Positions 27,262 through 36,644 of a DNA stretch of 64,000 bases are shown piece by piece. The stretch spans positions 186,001 through 250,000 of the forward strand of contig NZ_NMUM01000040.1 of assembly GCF_002812805.1 (NCBI RefSeq), written 5' to 3'. The notes under the pieces are model-generated. The model was not told the DNA's origin and did not search any database. It saw nothing but the letters and a program-made list of their open reading frames with translations. Positions within the stretch are counted from its first letter, which is position 1; each line of letters begins with the position of its first letter. The translations under genes were made by a program, and so were the position numbers. The DNA comes from Microbacterium lacus (lineage in GTDB: Bacteria; Actinomycetota; Actinomycetes; Actinomycetales; Microbacteriaceae).

Positions 27262-28955
27262 TGAACCCGTTCCTGAACACCGAGACCATCCTGTTCGGCG
27301 TACTGCAGGGCGCCACGCTGCTGATCCTGCTCGCGCTGATCTACCGCCCGCTCGGCGATTACATCGCCCACGTGTACACGAGTTCGCGCGACCTGCGCGT
27401 TGAGCGCGTGACCTACCGCGCCGTTGGCGTCGACCCTCGCGCCACTCAGACCTGGCAGGCCTACCTCCGCGGCGTCCTGTTGTTCTCGCTCGTCGGGGTC
27501 CTGCTCGTCTACGCCCTGCAGCGCACGCAGGCGATCCTGCCCGGCTCGCTCGGCCTGCCGGCGGTCGGCGAGGGCCTGTCGTTCAACACGGCCATCTCGT
27601 TCGTCACCAACACGAACTGGCAGTCGTACTCGCCCGAGGTGACGCTCGGCTACACGGTGCAGCTCGCCGGACTCGCGGTGCAGAACTTCGTCTCGTCGGC
27701 GGTCGGCATCGCCGTGGCGATCGCGCTCGTCCGAGCCTTTGCGTCGCGTCGCTCGGGCACGATCGGCAACTTCTGGGTCGATCTCGTGCGCGGCATCACC
27801 CGCATCCTGCTGCCCCTCTCGATCATCGCCGCGATCGTCCTGCTGGCGGGGGGCGTCGTGCAGAATTTCGCGGGCTTCACCGATGTCACGGCGATCACCG
27901 GCGCCACGCAGTCCATCCCGGGCGGACCCGTCGCCTCGCAAGAGGCCATCAAGCTCCTCGGCACGAACGGCGGAGGCTTCTTCAACGTCAACTCGTCGCA
28001 TCCCTTCGAAAACCCCACCCCGTGGACCAACCTCGCCGAGATCCTGCTGCTGCTCGCGATCCCGGTATCGCTTCCGCGGGCGTTCGGCCGAATCGTCGGC
28101 GACAACCGTCAGGGCTACGCGATCCTCGCGGCCACGGCGACGATCGCGATCGCGTCGATCACGATCGGCTCGTGGCTCGAGGCGATGGGCAACGGCACCG
28201 CACCGCGGCTTGCGGGAGCCCCGCTCGAGGGCAAAGAGACCCGCTTCGGGATCCTCGGTTCCACTCTCTTCGCGGGCGCCACGACCCTCACCTCGACGGG
28301 CGCGGTCAACTCGATGCACGACAGCTACACCGCACTCGGCGGCATGATGCCGATGCTCAACATGATGCTCGGCGAGGTCGCGCCGGGCGGTGTCGGGTCG
28401 GGCCTCTACGGCATGCTGATCCTCGCCATCCTCGCCGTCTTCATCGGCGGCCTGCTCGTCGGCCGCGGACCCGAGTACCTCGGCAAGCGGATCGGACCGC
28501 GCGAGATCAAGCTCGCCAGCCTGTACATCCTCGTCACGCCCACCCTCGTGCTTCTCGGCACGGCTGCCAGCTTCGCCATCCCGGGCGTGCGGCAGGACGT
28601 CGAGTCGGTGTCGATCTGGAATCCCGGCATCCACGGCCTGAGCGAGGTGCTTTACGCCTTCACCTCGGCCGCGAACAACAACGGCTCGGCGTTCGCGGGG
28701 CTCACGGCCAACACCCCGTGGTTCAACACGGCGCTCGCCGTCGCGATGCTGCTCGGACGCTTCATCCCGATGGTGCTGGTACTCGCGCTCGCGGGCTCGA
28801 TCGCGGCACAGGACTCGGTGCCCGCGACATCCGGCACCCTGCCCACCCACCGGCCGCAGTTCGTCGGCCTGCTCGTCGGTGTCACCGTCATCGTCACCGC
28901 ACTCACCTACTTCCCCGTGCTCGCGCTCGGGCCTCTCGCCGAAGGGCTTGTCTGA
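27261..28955 (+). CDS. kdpA: K+-transporting ATPase subunit KdpA
   Basis: Potassium-binding channel subunit of the Kdp pump, 564 residues with ten or more membrane segments. Selectivity-filter-type loops are visible: [31 protein letters not shown] and the later [12 protein letters not shown]. Length is normal for the family and the gene looks intact. The start is ATG 27261, which overlaps the kdpF stop. The next gene, kdpB, follows two bases later but is truncated, and kdpC is absent, so KdpA is likely a relic. Confidence 0.95.
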   Translation: MNPFLNTETILFGVLQGATLLILLALIYRPLGDYIAHVYTSSRDLRVERVTYRAVGVDPRATQTWQAYLRGVLLFSLVGVLLVYALQRTQAILPGSLGLPAVGEGLSFNTAISFVTNTNWQSYSPEVTLGYTVQLAGLAVQNFVSSAVGIAVAIALVRAFASRRSGTIGNFWVDLVRGITRILLPLSIIAAIVLLAGGVVQNFAGFTDVTAITGATQSIPGGPVASQEAIKLLGTNGGGFFNVNSSHPFENPTPWTNLAEILLLLAIPVSLPRAFGRIVGDNRQGYAILAATATIAIASITIGSWLEAMGNGTAPRLAGAPLEGKETRFGILGSTLFAGATTLTSTGAVNSMHDSYTALGGMMPMLNMMLGEVAPGGVGSGLYGMLILAILAVFIGGLLVGRGPEYLGKRIGPREIKLASLYILVTPTLVLLGTAASFAIPGVRQDVESVSIWNPGIHGLSEVLYAFTSAANNNGSAFAGLTANTPWFNTALAVAMLLGRFIPMVLVLALAGSIAAQDSVPATSGTLPTHRPQFVGLLVGVTVIVTALTYFPVLALGPLAEGLV

Positions 28956-28957
28956 CC

Positions 28958-30364
28958 ATGTCCACCGCAACCCACACCCCCACTCCGGCCCCTGCTCCCG
29001 CCGAGGCGGCACCCGCCCGCGCGTTCGGGTGGGGAACCCTCGTGGCGGCCCTGCCCGGCGCGTTCCGCAAGCTCAACCCCGCCGCCCTCGTTCGCAACCC
29101 CGTCATGTTCCTCGTCTGGGTCGGCGCGGCACTCACCACGCTGATCGCGATCGCCGAGCCCTTCGTCGGCGGAGCGGAAGAGTCCGGCGGGGCCCCCGTT
29201 CCCGCGGGCTTCACATGGGGCATCGCCATCTGGCTCTGGATCACGGTGCTGTTCGCGAACGTCGCCGAATCGGTGGCCGAGGGCCGCGGCAAGGCGCAGG
29301 CCGCCAGCCTGCGGAAGACCCGCACGAGCACGATGGCCTCCCTCGTCACGCGATACGACGCCGAAGCGGATGCCTCCGCCGAACGCGCCGAGCTGGCAAC
29401 CGTCGCCTCGGGTGATCTTCGTCCCGGCGATCACGTCGTCGTCACGGCGGGCGAGCTCATCCCGGGCGACGGCGACATCGTGTGGGGCATCGCGACCGTC
29501 GACGAGTCGGCCATCACCGGCGAGTCCGCGCCCGTCGTCCGCGAATCCGGCGGCGACCGCAGCGCCGTCACCGGCGGAACCCGCGTACTTTCGGACCGCA
29601 TCGTCGTCCGCATCACCTCGAAGCCCGGCGAAACATTCGTCGACCGGATGATCGCGCTCGTCGAGGGCGCGAGCCGCCAGAAGACTCCGAACGAGATCGC
29701 CCTCGGCATCCTGCTCGCGAGCCTGTCGATCGTGTTCTTGATCGTCGTGCTGACGCTCAACCCGATCGCCTCGTACGCCGCTTCGCCCGTCAGCATCCCC
29801 GTGCTCGTGGCGCTGCTCGTCTGCCTCATCCCCACCACGATCGGGGCGCTGCTCTCCGCCATCGGCATCGCCGGTATGGACCGTCTGGTGCAGCGCAACG
29901 TGCTGGCCCTCTCGGGGCGGGCCGTCGAAGCGGCGGGCGATGTCACCACCCTGCTGCTGGATAAGACCGGAACCATCACGTACGGAAACCGCCGTACGAG
30001 CGACTTCGTGCGGATGCCCGGGGTCGCTGATGACGAGTTAGCCCGAGCCGCGGCGCTGTCGTCGCTCGCCGATCCGACACCCGAGGGCACCTCGATCGTC
30101 GAGCTCGCGACCGCGCGAGGCTTCACGGCGACGCAACCGGCCGGCGCGGTCTTCGTGCCGTTCACGGCGCAGACCCGCATGAGCGGACTGGACCTCGCCG
30201 ACGGTACGCAGGTGCGGAAGGGAGCCGGGTCGGCGGTCGCGGCGTGGCTCGGGGCATCCGGGGTCGACGTTCCCGCCGACCTGCGCACGCACGTGACCGA
30301 CGCCGCCGACGCGATCGCTCAGAGCGGCGGCACCCCCTGGTCGTGGCACGCATCCGCGCACTGA
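28958..30364 (+). pseudogene. kdpB: kdpB, 3'-truncated (Kdp ATPase catalytic subunit remnant)
   Basis: Encodes the first ~460 residues of KdpB (full length is about 690-720). Present: actuator motif DESAITGES (about residue 187) and the phosphorylation site DKTGT (about 335). The sequence runs into the nucleotide-binding domain to AQSGGTP and then leaves the family, with eight unrelated residues before a stop. Missing: the distal part of the nucleotide/phosphorylation domain including the TGD and hinge motifs and the last membrane helices. The DNA after GGTP continues, in another frame, as the response regulator KdpE. A deletion removed the kdpB end, kdpC, kdpD and the kdpE start. Confidence 0.9.
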
Positions 30365-30711
30365 CGCGGCGGATCGCGCCAGTACCGGCGGATGCCTCAC
30401 CCGTCGTGCGGTTCGGCGATGCGACGGTCGACCTCGTCGCCCACGCGGTGACGCGGGGCGCGGACGCGCGGGCGGTGCGGCTGACGCCGACCGAGTGGCG
30501 GGTGCTGGAGTTCCTCGTGCGAAACCCCGGCCGGCTGGTCACACGTCAGACACTGCTGACCGAGATCTGGGGCAGCGAACACATTGCCGACACCGGATAC
30601 CTGCGCCTGTACATCGCACAGCTGCGCAAGAAGCTCGAGGACGACCCCGCGCATCCGGTGCACTTGCTCACCGAATCGGGCATGGGCTACCGCTTCGTGC
30701 CCGACGAGTAG
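30337..30711 (+). pseudogene. kdpE: kdpE, C-terminal DNA-binding domain remnant
   Basis: From about 30337 the frame reads LVVARIRALTRR, the usual linker of an OmpR-type response regulator, followed by an intact winged-helix domain: VRLTPTEWRVLEFLVRNPGR, LLTEIWG, YLRLYIAQLRKKLEDD and GMGYRFVPDE up to the stop. The receiver domain with its phosphorylated Asp is missing. The remnant is out of frame by one base with kdpB and has no start or ribosome-binding site of its own, so it is probably not translated as a regulator. Confidence 0.88.
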
Positions 30712-30788
30712 GCACCCTCACACCGCGAAACGGGCACCCTCGCGCGCAGAACGGGCACCCTCGCTCCGCGGAACGGGCACCCTCGCCG
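30712..30788. repeat. GCACCCTC tandem repeat, 21-22 bp units
   Basis: Three and a half imperfect units begin GCACCCTC and end G/A-AACGG: 30712-30733, 30734-30754, 30755-30776 and a partial to 30788. They start immediately after the kdpE stop. A related single copy (ACGGCACCCTCGCGGAACC) lies at about 6321-6340, so it may be a dispersed intergenic family. Confidence 0.7.
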
Positions 30789-30790
30789 AA

Positions 30791-31696
30791 TCAGCCGAGG
30801 CCGGCGCGATCCTCGTGGCCGTCGTCCGGTAGAACGTGACCCGCGACCGGCTTACGCGAGAGCCCGACCGCCCCAGCCTCCGGACCCTTCGCGGTTGCGG
30901 CGGCAACGGCGACGGACTCGTCGACGTCGGCGTAGCGCGGGCGCAGCTGCACGGCCTGAAGCCGCTTCTGCTCGCGCTTGGCCTTCCGCGACGAGTACGT
31001 GAGGTTGAGCGCCTCGACCAGGATCGCGAACGCCATCGGCGCGTAGATCAGGGCCTTGTCGATCGAGACCCCGAAGCCCTCGGCGATCAGGAACACACCG
31101 ATCAGCAGCAGGAACGACAGCGCCAGCATCTTCACCGTCGGGTGCTTGTTGACGAACGTGAAGATGAATCGTGCCGCAAACAGCATGATGCCGAACGACA
31201 GGACGACCACCGTGATGATCACGAGCAGGTTCTCGGTCATGCCGACCGCCGTGATGACCGAGTCGAGCGAGAAGACGATGTCGAGCAGCAGGATCTGCGT
31301 CAGCACCGAGGCGAACGTGATGGTCTTCGGACCAACCCCGCCGTGTTCCTCTTCGGCGCCCTCGAGCTTGTGGTGGATCTCGGTGACGGCCTTGTAGACC
31401 AGGAACAGACCGCCGGCGATCAGGATGAAGTCCTTCACCGAGAAGCCCATGCCGAACCAGACGACCACGTCGTCCTTCAGCGTGATGATCCAGCCGGCGA
31501 AGAACACCAGGACGACGCGGATCACCATTGCGAGCGTCAGCCCGAGGTTTCGCGCCTTCGCCTGCTGCTCGACCGGCAGCTTCGACGCGAGGATCGAGAT
31601 GAAGATGACGTTGTCGACGCCGAGAACGATCTCGAGCACGAAGAGGGTCAGGAAGACGGCGATCAGGTCGGGCGTCAGGTCCAGGGAGAAGTCCAC
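30791..31696 (-). CDS. TerC family integral membrane protein
   Basis: 301 residues with about eight membrane helices, matching TerC/Alx proteins: FLTLFVLEIVLGVDNVIFIS at the start with the conserved Asp, LLLDIVFSLDSVITAVGMT in the middle and KMLALSFLLLIGVFLIAEG later. Family members export manganese or other metals and help protein metalation. The last 40 residues are a hydrophilic tail. GTG 31696 follows TAACAT by six bases, a leaderless pattern. It is convergent with the broken kdp locus. Confidence 0.92.
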   Translation of the reverse strand: MDFSLDLTPDLIAVFLTLFVLEIVLGVDNVIFISILASKLPVEQQAKARNLGLTLAMVIRVVLVFFAGWIITLKDDVVVWFGMGFSVKDFILIAGGLFLVYKAVTEIHHKLEGAEEEHGGVGPKTITFASVLTQILLLDIVFSLDSVITAVGMTENLLVIITVVVLSFGIMLFAARFIFTFVNKHPTVKMLALSFLLLIGVFLIAEGFGVSIDKALIYAPMAFAILVEALNLTYSSRKAKREQKRLQAVQLRPRYADVDESVAVAAATAKGPEAGAVGLSRKPVAGHVLPDDGHEDRAGLG

Positions 31697-31728
31697 TCGC
31701 TCATGTTAGGCGGATGCCTCGGCCAATC

Positions 31729-32928
31729 TCACCCGACATCCTCATCGACCACGTCCCGATCGACGACGCGTACACCACGCAGGGTCGTTCCGATCAGCGG
31801 GTACAGCAGCACCGACAGCATCCCGGCACCGACGAGCGCCGCCGCCAGACCGGGCGAGAGAAGCTCTTCGGATAGCCCGATGCTCGTGACGGCGACGATG
31901 ACCGGCAATCCCGTCGCGCCGAGGAATGCCAGCGCGAGACGATCGCGGGGCGTCGATCCCGCCGGGGCGGAGAGCATCGACGGCAGCCCGCGGATGATGA
32001 GCAGCAGCACCAGGAAGACAGGGACGAGGACGACGGTCGCGCCGTCCGCGAGCAGAGCATCGAGGTCGAAGGTGACCCCGGTGTAGATGAAGAAGATGGG
32101 TACGAGCAGACCGAAGGCGACGGCTTCGATCTTCGACTCGACCTGCGCGCGGTCGTCCTCGGGCGCGTTGCGCATGATCAGCTGCCAGATCACCCCGGCG
32201 ACGAAAGCACCGAGCAGCATGTCGAGGTCGAGCAACAGGCTGAGCGCGACGAGCAGCGCGAGGATCAGCACGATCGCACGGATCGCGAACTGTCCAGACG
32301 TGTGCAGCGTCGCGGTCACGATGCGGTGGAGGCGCCCGTGCGGCATCCGCGAGGCGAGGAACACCGCGGTCGCCGCAACCACCACGAACAAGAACAGCAC
32401 GATCGTGGCGACGCCGATCTCGCGTCCGCCGAGGAAGAGCGAGATCGCCACGAGCGGCCCGAACTCGCCCACCGCACCGATGCCCATGACCGCACGTCCG
32501 AACGGGGTCGGCAGCATTCCGGCATCCCGCAGGATCGGCAGCAGCATGCCGAGCGCCGTCGAACACAGGGCGATGCCGATGACCACGGCCGCCTCGCCCG
32601 GCGCGATCACGAGCCCGACGGCGATGCCGGCGACGAGGCCGATCAGCCAGCCCCCGACGGCGCGGGCGCCCTCGCGACCGCGCAGGACGCGAAAGTTGAT
32701 CTCGTTGCCGGCCATGAAGAACAACAGCGCCAGGCCGAAGTCCGCGAGGCGCTCCGAGATCGGACCCTCCTGGATCCAGCCGAGCACGCTCGGGCCCGCG
32801 ATGATTCCCAGCACGAGTTCGAACACCACGATCGGGATACGCAGGCGGCTCGAGAGCCCGCGGACGAGCAGCGGGGCGATGACCGCGATCGCCGCGATGA
32901 CCACGAAGTCGAGATCGCTGAGCTGCAC
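31729..32928 (-). CDS. cation:proton antiporter (CPA2/KefB type)
   Basis: 399 residues, about 12 membrane helices. It resembles the CPA2 family: an N-terminal FVVIAAIAVIAPLLVRGLSSRLRIP, FGLALLFFMAGNEINFRVL in helix 3, and GIALCSTALGMLLPILRDAG in the discontinuous core. No RCK/TrkA-N domain follows, so regulation by nucleotide is unlikely. It probably exchanges K+ or Na+ for protons. GTG 32928 follows TAGCGT by six bases. The stop is 32 bases upstream of terC on the same strand; terC retains its own promoter box. Confidence 0.88.
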   Translation of the reverse strand: MQLSDLDFVVIAAIAVIAPLLVRGLSSRLRIPIVVFELVLGIIAGPSVLGWIQEGPISERLADFGLALLFFMAGNEINFRVLRGREGARAVGGWLIGLVAGIAVGLVIAPGEAAVVIGIALCSTALGMLLPILRDAGMLPTPFGRAVMGIGAVGEFGPLVAISLFLGGREIGVATIVLFLFVVVAATAVFLASRMPHGRLHRIVTATLHTSGQFAIRAIVLILALLVALSLLLDLDMLLGAFVAGVIWQLIMRNAPEDDRAQVESKIEAVAFGLLVPIFFIYTGVTFDLDALLADGATVVLVPVFLVLLLIIRGLPSMLSAPAGSTPRDRLALAFLGATGLPVIVAVTSIGLSEELLSPGLAAALVGAGMLSVLLYPLIGTTLRGVRVVDRDVVDEDVG

Positions 32929-32984
32929 GGGCTCACGCTATCGTCTGCGCGCTCCCGCGCGTGTGCCGCCCGTCCGGCCGGGGA

Positions 32985-34097
32985 TCAGCGCCAGACGTCG
33001 TCCGCGATCGCCACGACCTCGCGGATCTTCGCCCATTGCTCGCCCTCGGTGAGCACGTTGCCCTCTTCGGTCGAGGCGAATCCGCACTGCGGGCTCAGGG
33101 CGAGCTGTTCGAGCGGGGCGAAGACGGATGCCTCGTCGATCCGGTTCTTGATCGCGTCGACGTCTTCCAGCTCGCCCGACTTCGACGTGATGAGGCCGAG
33201 AACGACCGTTTGGTCGCCCTCGGGCAGGAAGCGCAAGGGCTCGAAGCCGCCGGCACGCTCACTGTCGTACTCCAGGAAGAAACCGTCGTAGGCGACCTCG
33301 CCGAGGAGCTGTTCGGCGACGGGTTCGTATCCGCCGGACGAGATCCAGGTCGAGCGGAAGTTCCCACGACAGACGTGGGTCGTGATGACCATGTCGTCAG
33401 GCTTGGCCTCGAGAACCCCGTTCAGCAGGCCGGCGTATCGCTCAGCGAGTCCGTCCGTTCGGATACCGCGGTCCCGCGCCTTCGCGAGTTCCTCGTCCGA
33501 GCAGAGGTACGCCCAGGCGGTGTCGTCGAACTGCAGGTAGCGGCAGCCCGCGTCGTAGAACGCGGTGACGGCATCGCGGTACGCCTGCACGAGGTCGTCG
33601 ATGATGTCATCGCGGCCCGCATAGACGTTCGGATCGATGTGATCGGGCTCGAGGCGGAAGTCCAACACGGTGGGTGCGGGGATGGTCGCCTTCGCCAGTG
33701 CGCCGGTGCCGGTCGTCAGCGCCTGCAGCGAACGGTAGTGCTCGAGGAACGGATGCGTGTCTGAGAACCCGACCGGTCCGCTCAGGTGCAGGCCGCGGGG
33801 ACGCGTCTGCACGCCCTGGAACTGAATGCCGTGGTCGAGTTCGACGACGTCGACCCCGTCGAGCATCCCGAAGAAATCGAAGTGCCACCACGACCGGCGG
33901 AACTCGCCGTCCGTCGCGACGCGCAAGCCGTTGTCGGCCTCTTTGCGCACGAGATCGGCGATCTCGGTGTCCTCGACGGCCCGCAGCGCGTCCGCGTCGA
34001 TCTCACCGGCGGTGTGGGCGGCACGCGCGCGCTTGAGCGCTTCGGGACGTAGGAAGGAGCCGACGATATCGGCACGGTACGGCGGATTGATGCTCAC
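32985..34097 (-). CDS. MetE C-terminal-like (cobalamin-independent) methyltransferase
   Basis: 370 residues, related to the C-terminal catalytic half of cobalamin-independent methionine synthase (YxjG/YxjH-like). Zinc ligand regions can be seen: HVCRGNF (His/Cys), FFLEYDSERAG (Glu) and SPQCGFASTEEGN (Cys). It lacks the MetE N-terminal half, so the methyl donor may not be methyltetrahydrofolate triglutamate, and a salvage role from another methylated compound is possible. GTG 34097 follows TAAAGT by six bases. Confidence 0.88.
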   Translation of the reverse strand: MSINPPYRADIVGSFLRPEALKRARAAHTAGEIDADALRAVEDTEIADLVRKEADNGLRVATDGEFRRSWWHFDFFGMLDGVDVVELDHGIQFQGVQTRPRGLHLSGPVGFSDTHPFLEHYRSLQALTTGTGALAKATIPAPTVLDFRLEPDHIDPNVYAGRDDIIDDLVQAYRDAVTAFYDAGCRYLQFDDTAWAYLCSDEELAKARDRGIRTDGLAERYAGLLNGVLEAKPDDMVITTHVCRGNFRSTWISSGGYEPVAEQLLGEVAYDGFFLEYDSERAGGFEPLRFLPEGDQTVVLGLITSKSGELEDVDAIKNRIDEASVFAPLEQLALSPQCGFASTEEGNVLTEGEQWAKIREVVAIADDVWR

Positions 34098-34201
34098 CCC
34101 GACACTTTATCGACGCGCTCTCCGCGACGCTCCCGGCGCGTCACACGGCGAAGCACTGCACGAAGCTGGACGCGCGGCACGCCGCGTGGAGCATCCTTCT
34201 G

Positions 34202-34555
34202 TCAGCGCTTCCGCGCGGGCGGCGTCTCGCGCGGCACACGCACCGCAGCTCCCGCGACGGCGAACAGTGCCGCAACACCCAGGTGCGCCACGATCCACCA
34301 GGGTCCCTCGGTCGGCACCGGAAAGACCGGGTTCCAGACGATCGCGACGGCGAAGAACACGAGCGTCCACCACCACTGCGCGCCCTGGAGCGCGTACCAG
34401 GCGACGATCAGCGCCATGATCGCGACGATGAAGCGGATCAGCAGGTACCAGTCCGCCTCGAGCAGCGGGATCCCCGAGAGCAGCGCCGCAGCGGCGATGA
34501 GGCTGGGGACGAACGCGGGGCGGTACATCTGGCTTTTCGGGGGTGTGGCGGCCAT
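34202..34555 (-). CDS. small membrane protein, DUF6804-like
   Basis: 117 residues with four hydrophobic helices (LIAAAALLSGIPLL, FIVAIMALIVAWYALQ, WWWTLVFFAVAIVWNPVFP, LGVAALFAVAGAAV). The VAWYALQ...WWW...IWNPVFP signature matches the DUF6804 family of unknown function. It lies downstream of the lipase gene on the same strand with a 10-base gap, so they may share a transcript. Confidence 0.75.
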   Translation of the reverse strand: MAATPPKSQMYRPAFVPSLIAAAALLSGIPLLEADWYLLIRFIVAIMALIVAWYALQGAQWWWTLVFFAVAIVWNPVFPVPTEGPWWIVAHLGVAALFAVAGAAVRVPRETPPARKR

Positions 34556-34565
34556 GGCCCTATCC

Positions 34566-35804
34566 TCACAGACCCACGTGCTCGTCGAGCCAGACCATCA
34601 ACCCCGACAGCGAAAAATAGGCGATCGTCGCGTGCGTCGCGTTCGGAACCTCGGACAGCGTCACGTCCAGGCCGAGGGATGCCTCGTGCTTCGCGAATTC
34701 GCGGGTGTCATCGGGGTGGATGAGCGTATCTTCGAGGCCCTGGGCGATGTACAGCGGGGCGTCGAAGGCGACGCTCCCCGCGGAATTCTGGGCGAGCAGG
34801 TCGTCCCACGGCGGGGTGGTGGTCGGGTCGCTCAGCACGAAGTTTCCGACGAGCGGCTGCCCGATCGCGTGCAGTTCTTTCGTGTGCGTGAGCAGGCACA
34901 GCTCGTTCATCTCGGGTGCGGCCGCGACGGCCGCCTGCGTCAGGATGTCGGACAGCTGTGCCCCGGGCACCGTATCGCCGTAGACACCGGCGTACGCCGT
35001 GAAGGCGTACGAGCCGATCGTCACGCCCGAGATGTCGTCGATGTCGGCGTCGAGCAGCGCCGTCAGGTCTGCCGCGGGTGCCGCGACCGCGACCGCGCGG
35101 ACATCGAGCTCGGGGGCGTAGTCCGCGGCGCGCTCGGCGGCGAACAGCACGGCCTGGCCACCCTGCGAGTGACCCCACAGCACAACGGACTCTCCGGCGC
35201 CCGTCGCGGGGATCGACTGCGCGGCTCGGACGGCGTCGAGCACATTGTTGCCCTCGGTCGCGCCCACCAGATACGAGTCCGGGCCGGGATACCCCATGCC
35301 GGCATAGTCCGTCGCGACGACGACGTAGCCGCGATCGAGCATCAGGCGCAGCCCCTCGATGTCGAGGAAGGGGTCGGCCGCGAGCGACGGGGCGCACTCT
35401 CGGGCCGAGCCGGTCGTCGGGTGACCCCACGACAGCACCGTCCGCCCCTCGGCGGGCGCGGGACCGAGTGGCGCGACGACAATGCCCGAGACGATCACGG
35501 GTTCGCCGTTCAGGTCGGTCGAGCGGTACAGGATCCGCCACGCCCGCGTGTCGAAAGGTAGGCCGATCAACTCTTCCGAGCGGACGATCTCGCCCGGAGC
35601 GCCCGAGCCCTCGGGTACGGGATCCAGATAGAACTCCTCGAGTCCCGGCCGCTCGAGCAGGTCGCCGACGATGCGGGCCTCGAGCACCGCGACACCGCCA
35701 CCCACGAGCGCCAAGACCGCCGCGAAGAACGGGATGGCCCATCGGTGCTGCAGCGCGTGCCGGTGTCGGTTCGCACGCGCGGGACGCGGGCCCTCTGATG
35801 TCAC
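34566..35804 (-). CDS. secreted/membrane-anchored lipase-like alpha/beta hydrolase
   Basis: 412 residues. One N-terminal hydrophobic helix (WAIPFFAAVLALVGGGVAVL, residues ~23-42) after a basic segment predicts export or a membrane anchor. The body is a secretory-lipase-type hydrolase: the nucleophile elbow VVLWGHSQGGQA (Ser about residue 206), VVATDYAGMGYPG before it, the acid region near APLYIAQGLEDTLIHPDD, and a final His in NATHATIAY. Family members hydrolyse esters outside the cell. Substrate unknown. The GTG start at 35804 is plausible but its ribosome-binding site is weak. Confidence 0.85.
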   Translation of the reverse strand: MTSEGPRPARANRHRHALQHRWAIPFFAAVLALVGGGVAVLEARIVGDLLERPGLEEFYLDPVPEGSGAPGEIVRSEELIGLPFDTRAWRILYRSTDLNGEPVIVSGIVVAPLGPAPAEGRTVLSWGHPTTGSARECAPSLAADPFLDIEGLRLMLDRGYVVVATDYAGMGYPGPDSYLVGATEGNNVLDAVRAAQSIPATGAGESVVLWGHSQGGQAVLFAAERAADYAPELDVRAVAVAAPAADLTALLDADIDDISGVTIGSYAFTAYAGVYGDTVPGAQLSDILTQAAVAAAPEMNELCLLTHTKELHAIGQPLVGNFVLSDPTTTPPWDDLLAQNSAGSVAFDAPLYIAQGLEDTLIHPDDTREFAKHEASLGLDVTLSEVPNATHATIAYFSLSGLMVWLDEHVGL

Positions 35805-35932
35805 GGAGCTACCGTCTCACGACGACCTCCCCGAGCGCACGCCTCAGAACACGTCGGCGCCTGTTTTCAGCATCCGCTACGTCCATGGAACGCGCGGATG
35901 CGGCGATCAGCAGCCGTCCTGGGGCCAGCGGA

Positions 35933-36622
35933 CTAGACCTGGACGGGGGTAGCGTCCGGGCGGGACGCTCGGCCGTGGACCTCCCTGTGCAGGCGCTCCA
36001 TCCGCTCGTCGAGCTCGGCGGCCGTCTCGGCGGCATCGCGCAACGAATCGAGCAGGCGCGAAGGCACCTGCTTGTCGTACTTGTAGTAGATCTTGTGCTC
36101 GAGGCTCGCCCAGAAGTCCATGGCGATCGTGCGGAACTGCACCTCGACCGGCACATCGACGCGGCCGCTGGAGAGGAACACCGGCACCTCGACGATCACG
36201 TGGAGGCTCTTGTATCCGTTGTCCTTCGGTACGGCGATGTAGTCCTTGACGGCGCGCACGGTGATGTCGTCTTGCGTCGTCAGCAGATCGAACAGGCGGT
36301 AGGCGTCCGCGACGAAGCTGCACGTGACACGGATGCCGGCGATATCGGTGATGTGCTGCCGGATAGTGGGGAAGTCGGGTTCGATTCCCCGTCGCGCGAC
36401 CTTTTCGGCGAGGCTGTCGGGCGTCTTCACCCGACTCGAGACGTGCTCGATGGGGTTGTAGTCGTGCATCAGCTGAAACTCGTCGCGCAGAATCGTGATC
36501 TTCGTCTCGACCTCCTGCAGGCCGAAGCGGTACTCCAGCAGGAAACGCTGGAACTCATCACGCATCGCCCGCATCTCGGCGAGAGTCGCGGTAAAGGATT
36601 GCTCGCCGGTGGGCATACTCAT
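35933..36622 (-). CDS. small alarmone synthetase (GTP pyrophosphokinase family, RelQ-like)
   Basis: 229 residues carrying only the RelA/SpoT synthetase domain: SRVKTPDSLAEKVARRG, DIAGIRVTCSFVADAYRLFDLL, VKDYIAVPKDNGYKSLHVIV and VEVQFRTIAMDFWASLEHKIYYKY. There is no HD hydrolase, TGS or ACT domain, so it is a small alarmone synthetase that would make (p)ppGpp or pGpp from ATP and guanine nucleotides without ribosome control. It has an N-terminal helical extension. ATG 36622 follows TAGCGT by exactly six bases, a leaderless promoter. Confidence 0.93.
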   Translation of the reverse strand: MSMPTGEQSFTATLAEMRAMRDEFQRFLLEYRFGLQEVETKITILRDEFQLMHDYNPIEHVSSRVKTPDSLAEKVARRGIEPDFPTIRQHITDIAGIRVTCSFVADAYRLFDLLTTQDDITVRAVKDYIAVPKDNGYKSLHVIVEVPVFLSSGRVDVPVEVQFRTIAMDFWASLEHKIYYKYDKQVPSRLLDSLRDAAETAAELDERMERLHREVHGRASRPDATPVQV

Positions 36623-36644
36623 GGCTCCACGCTAGGACTCGGGA

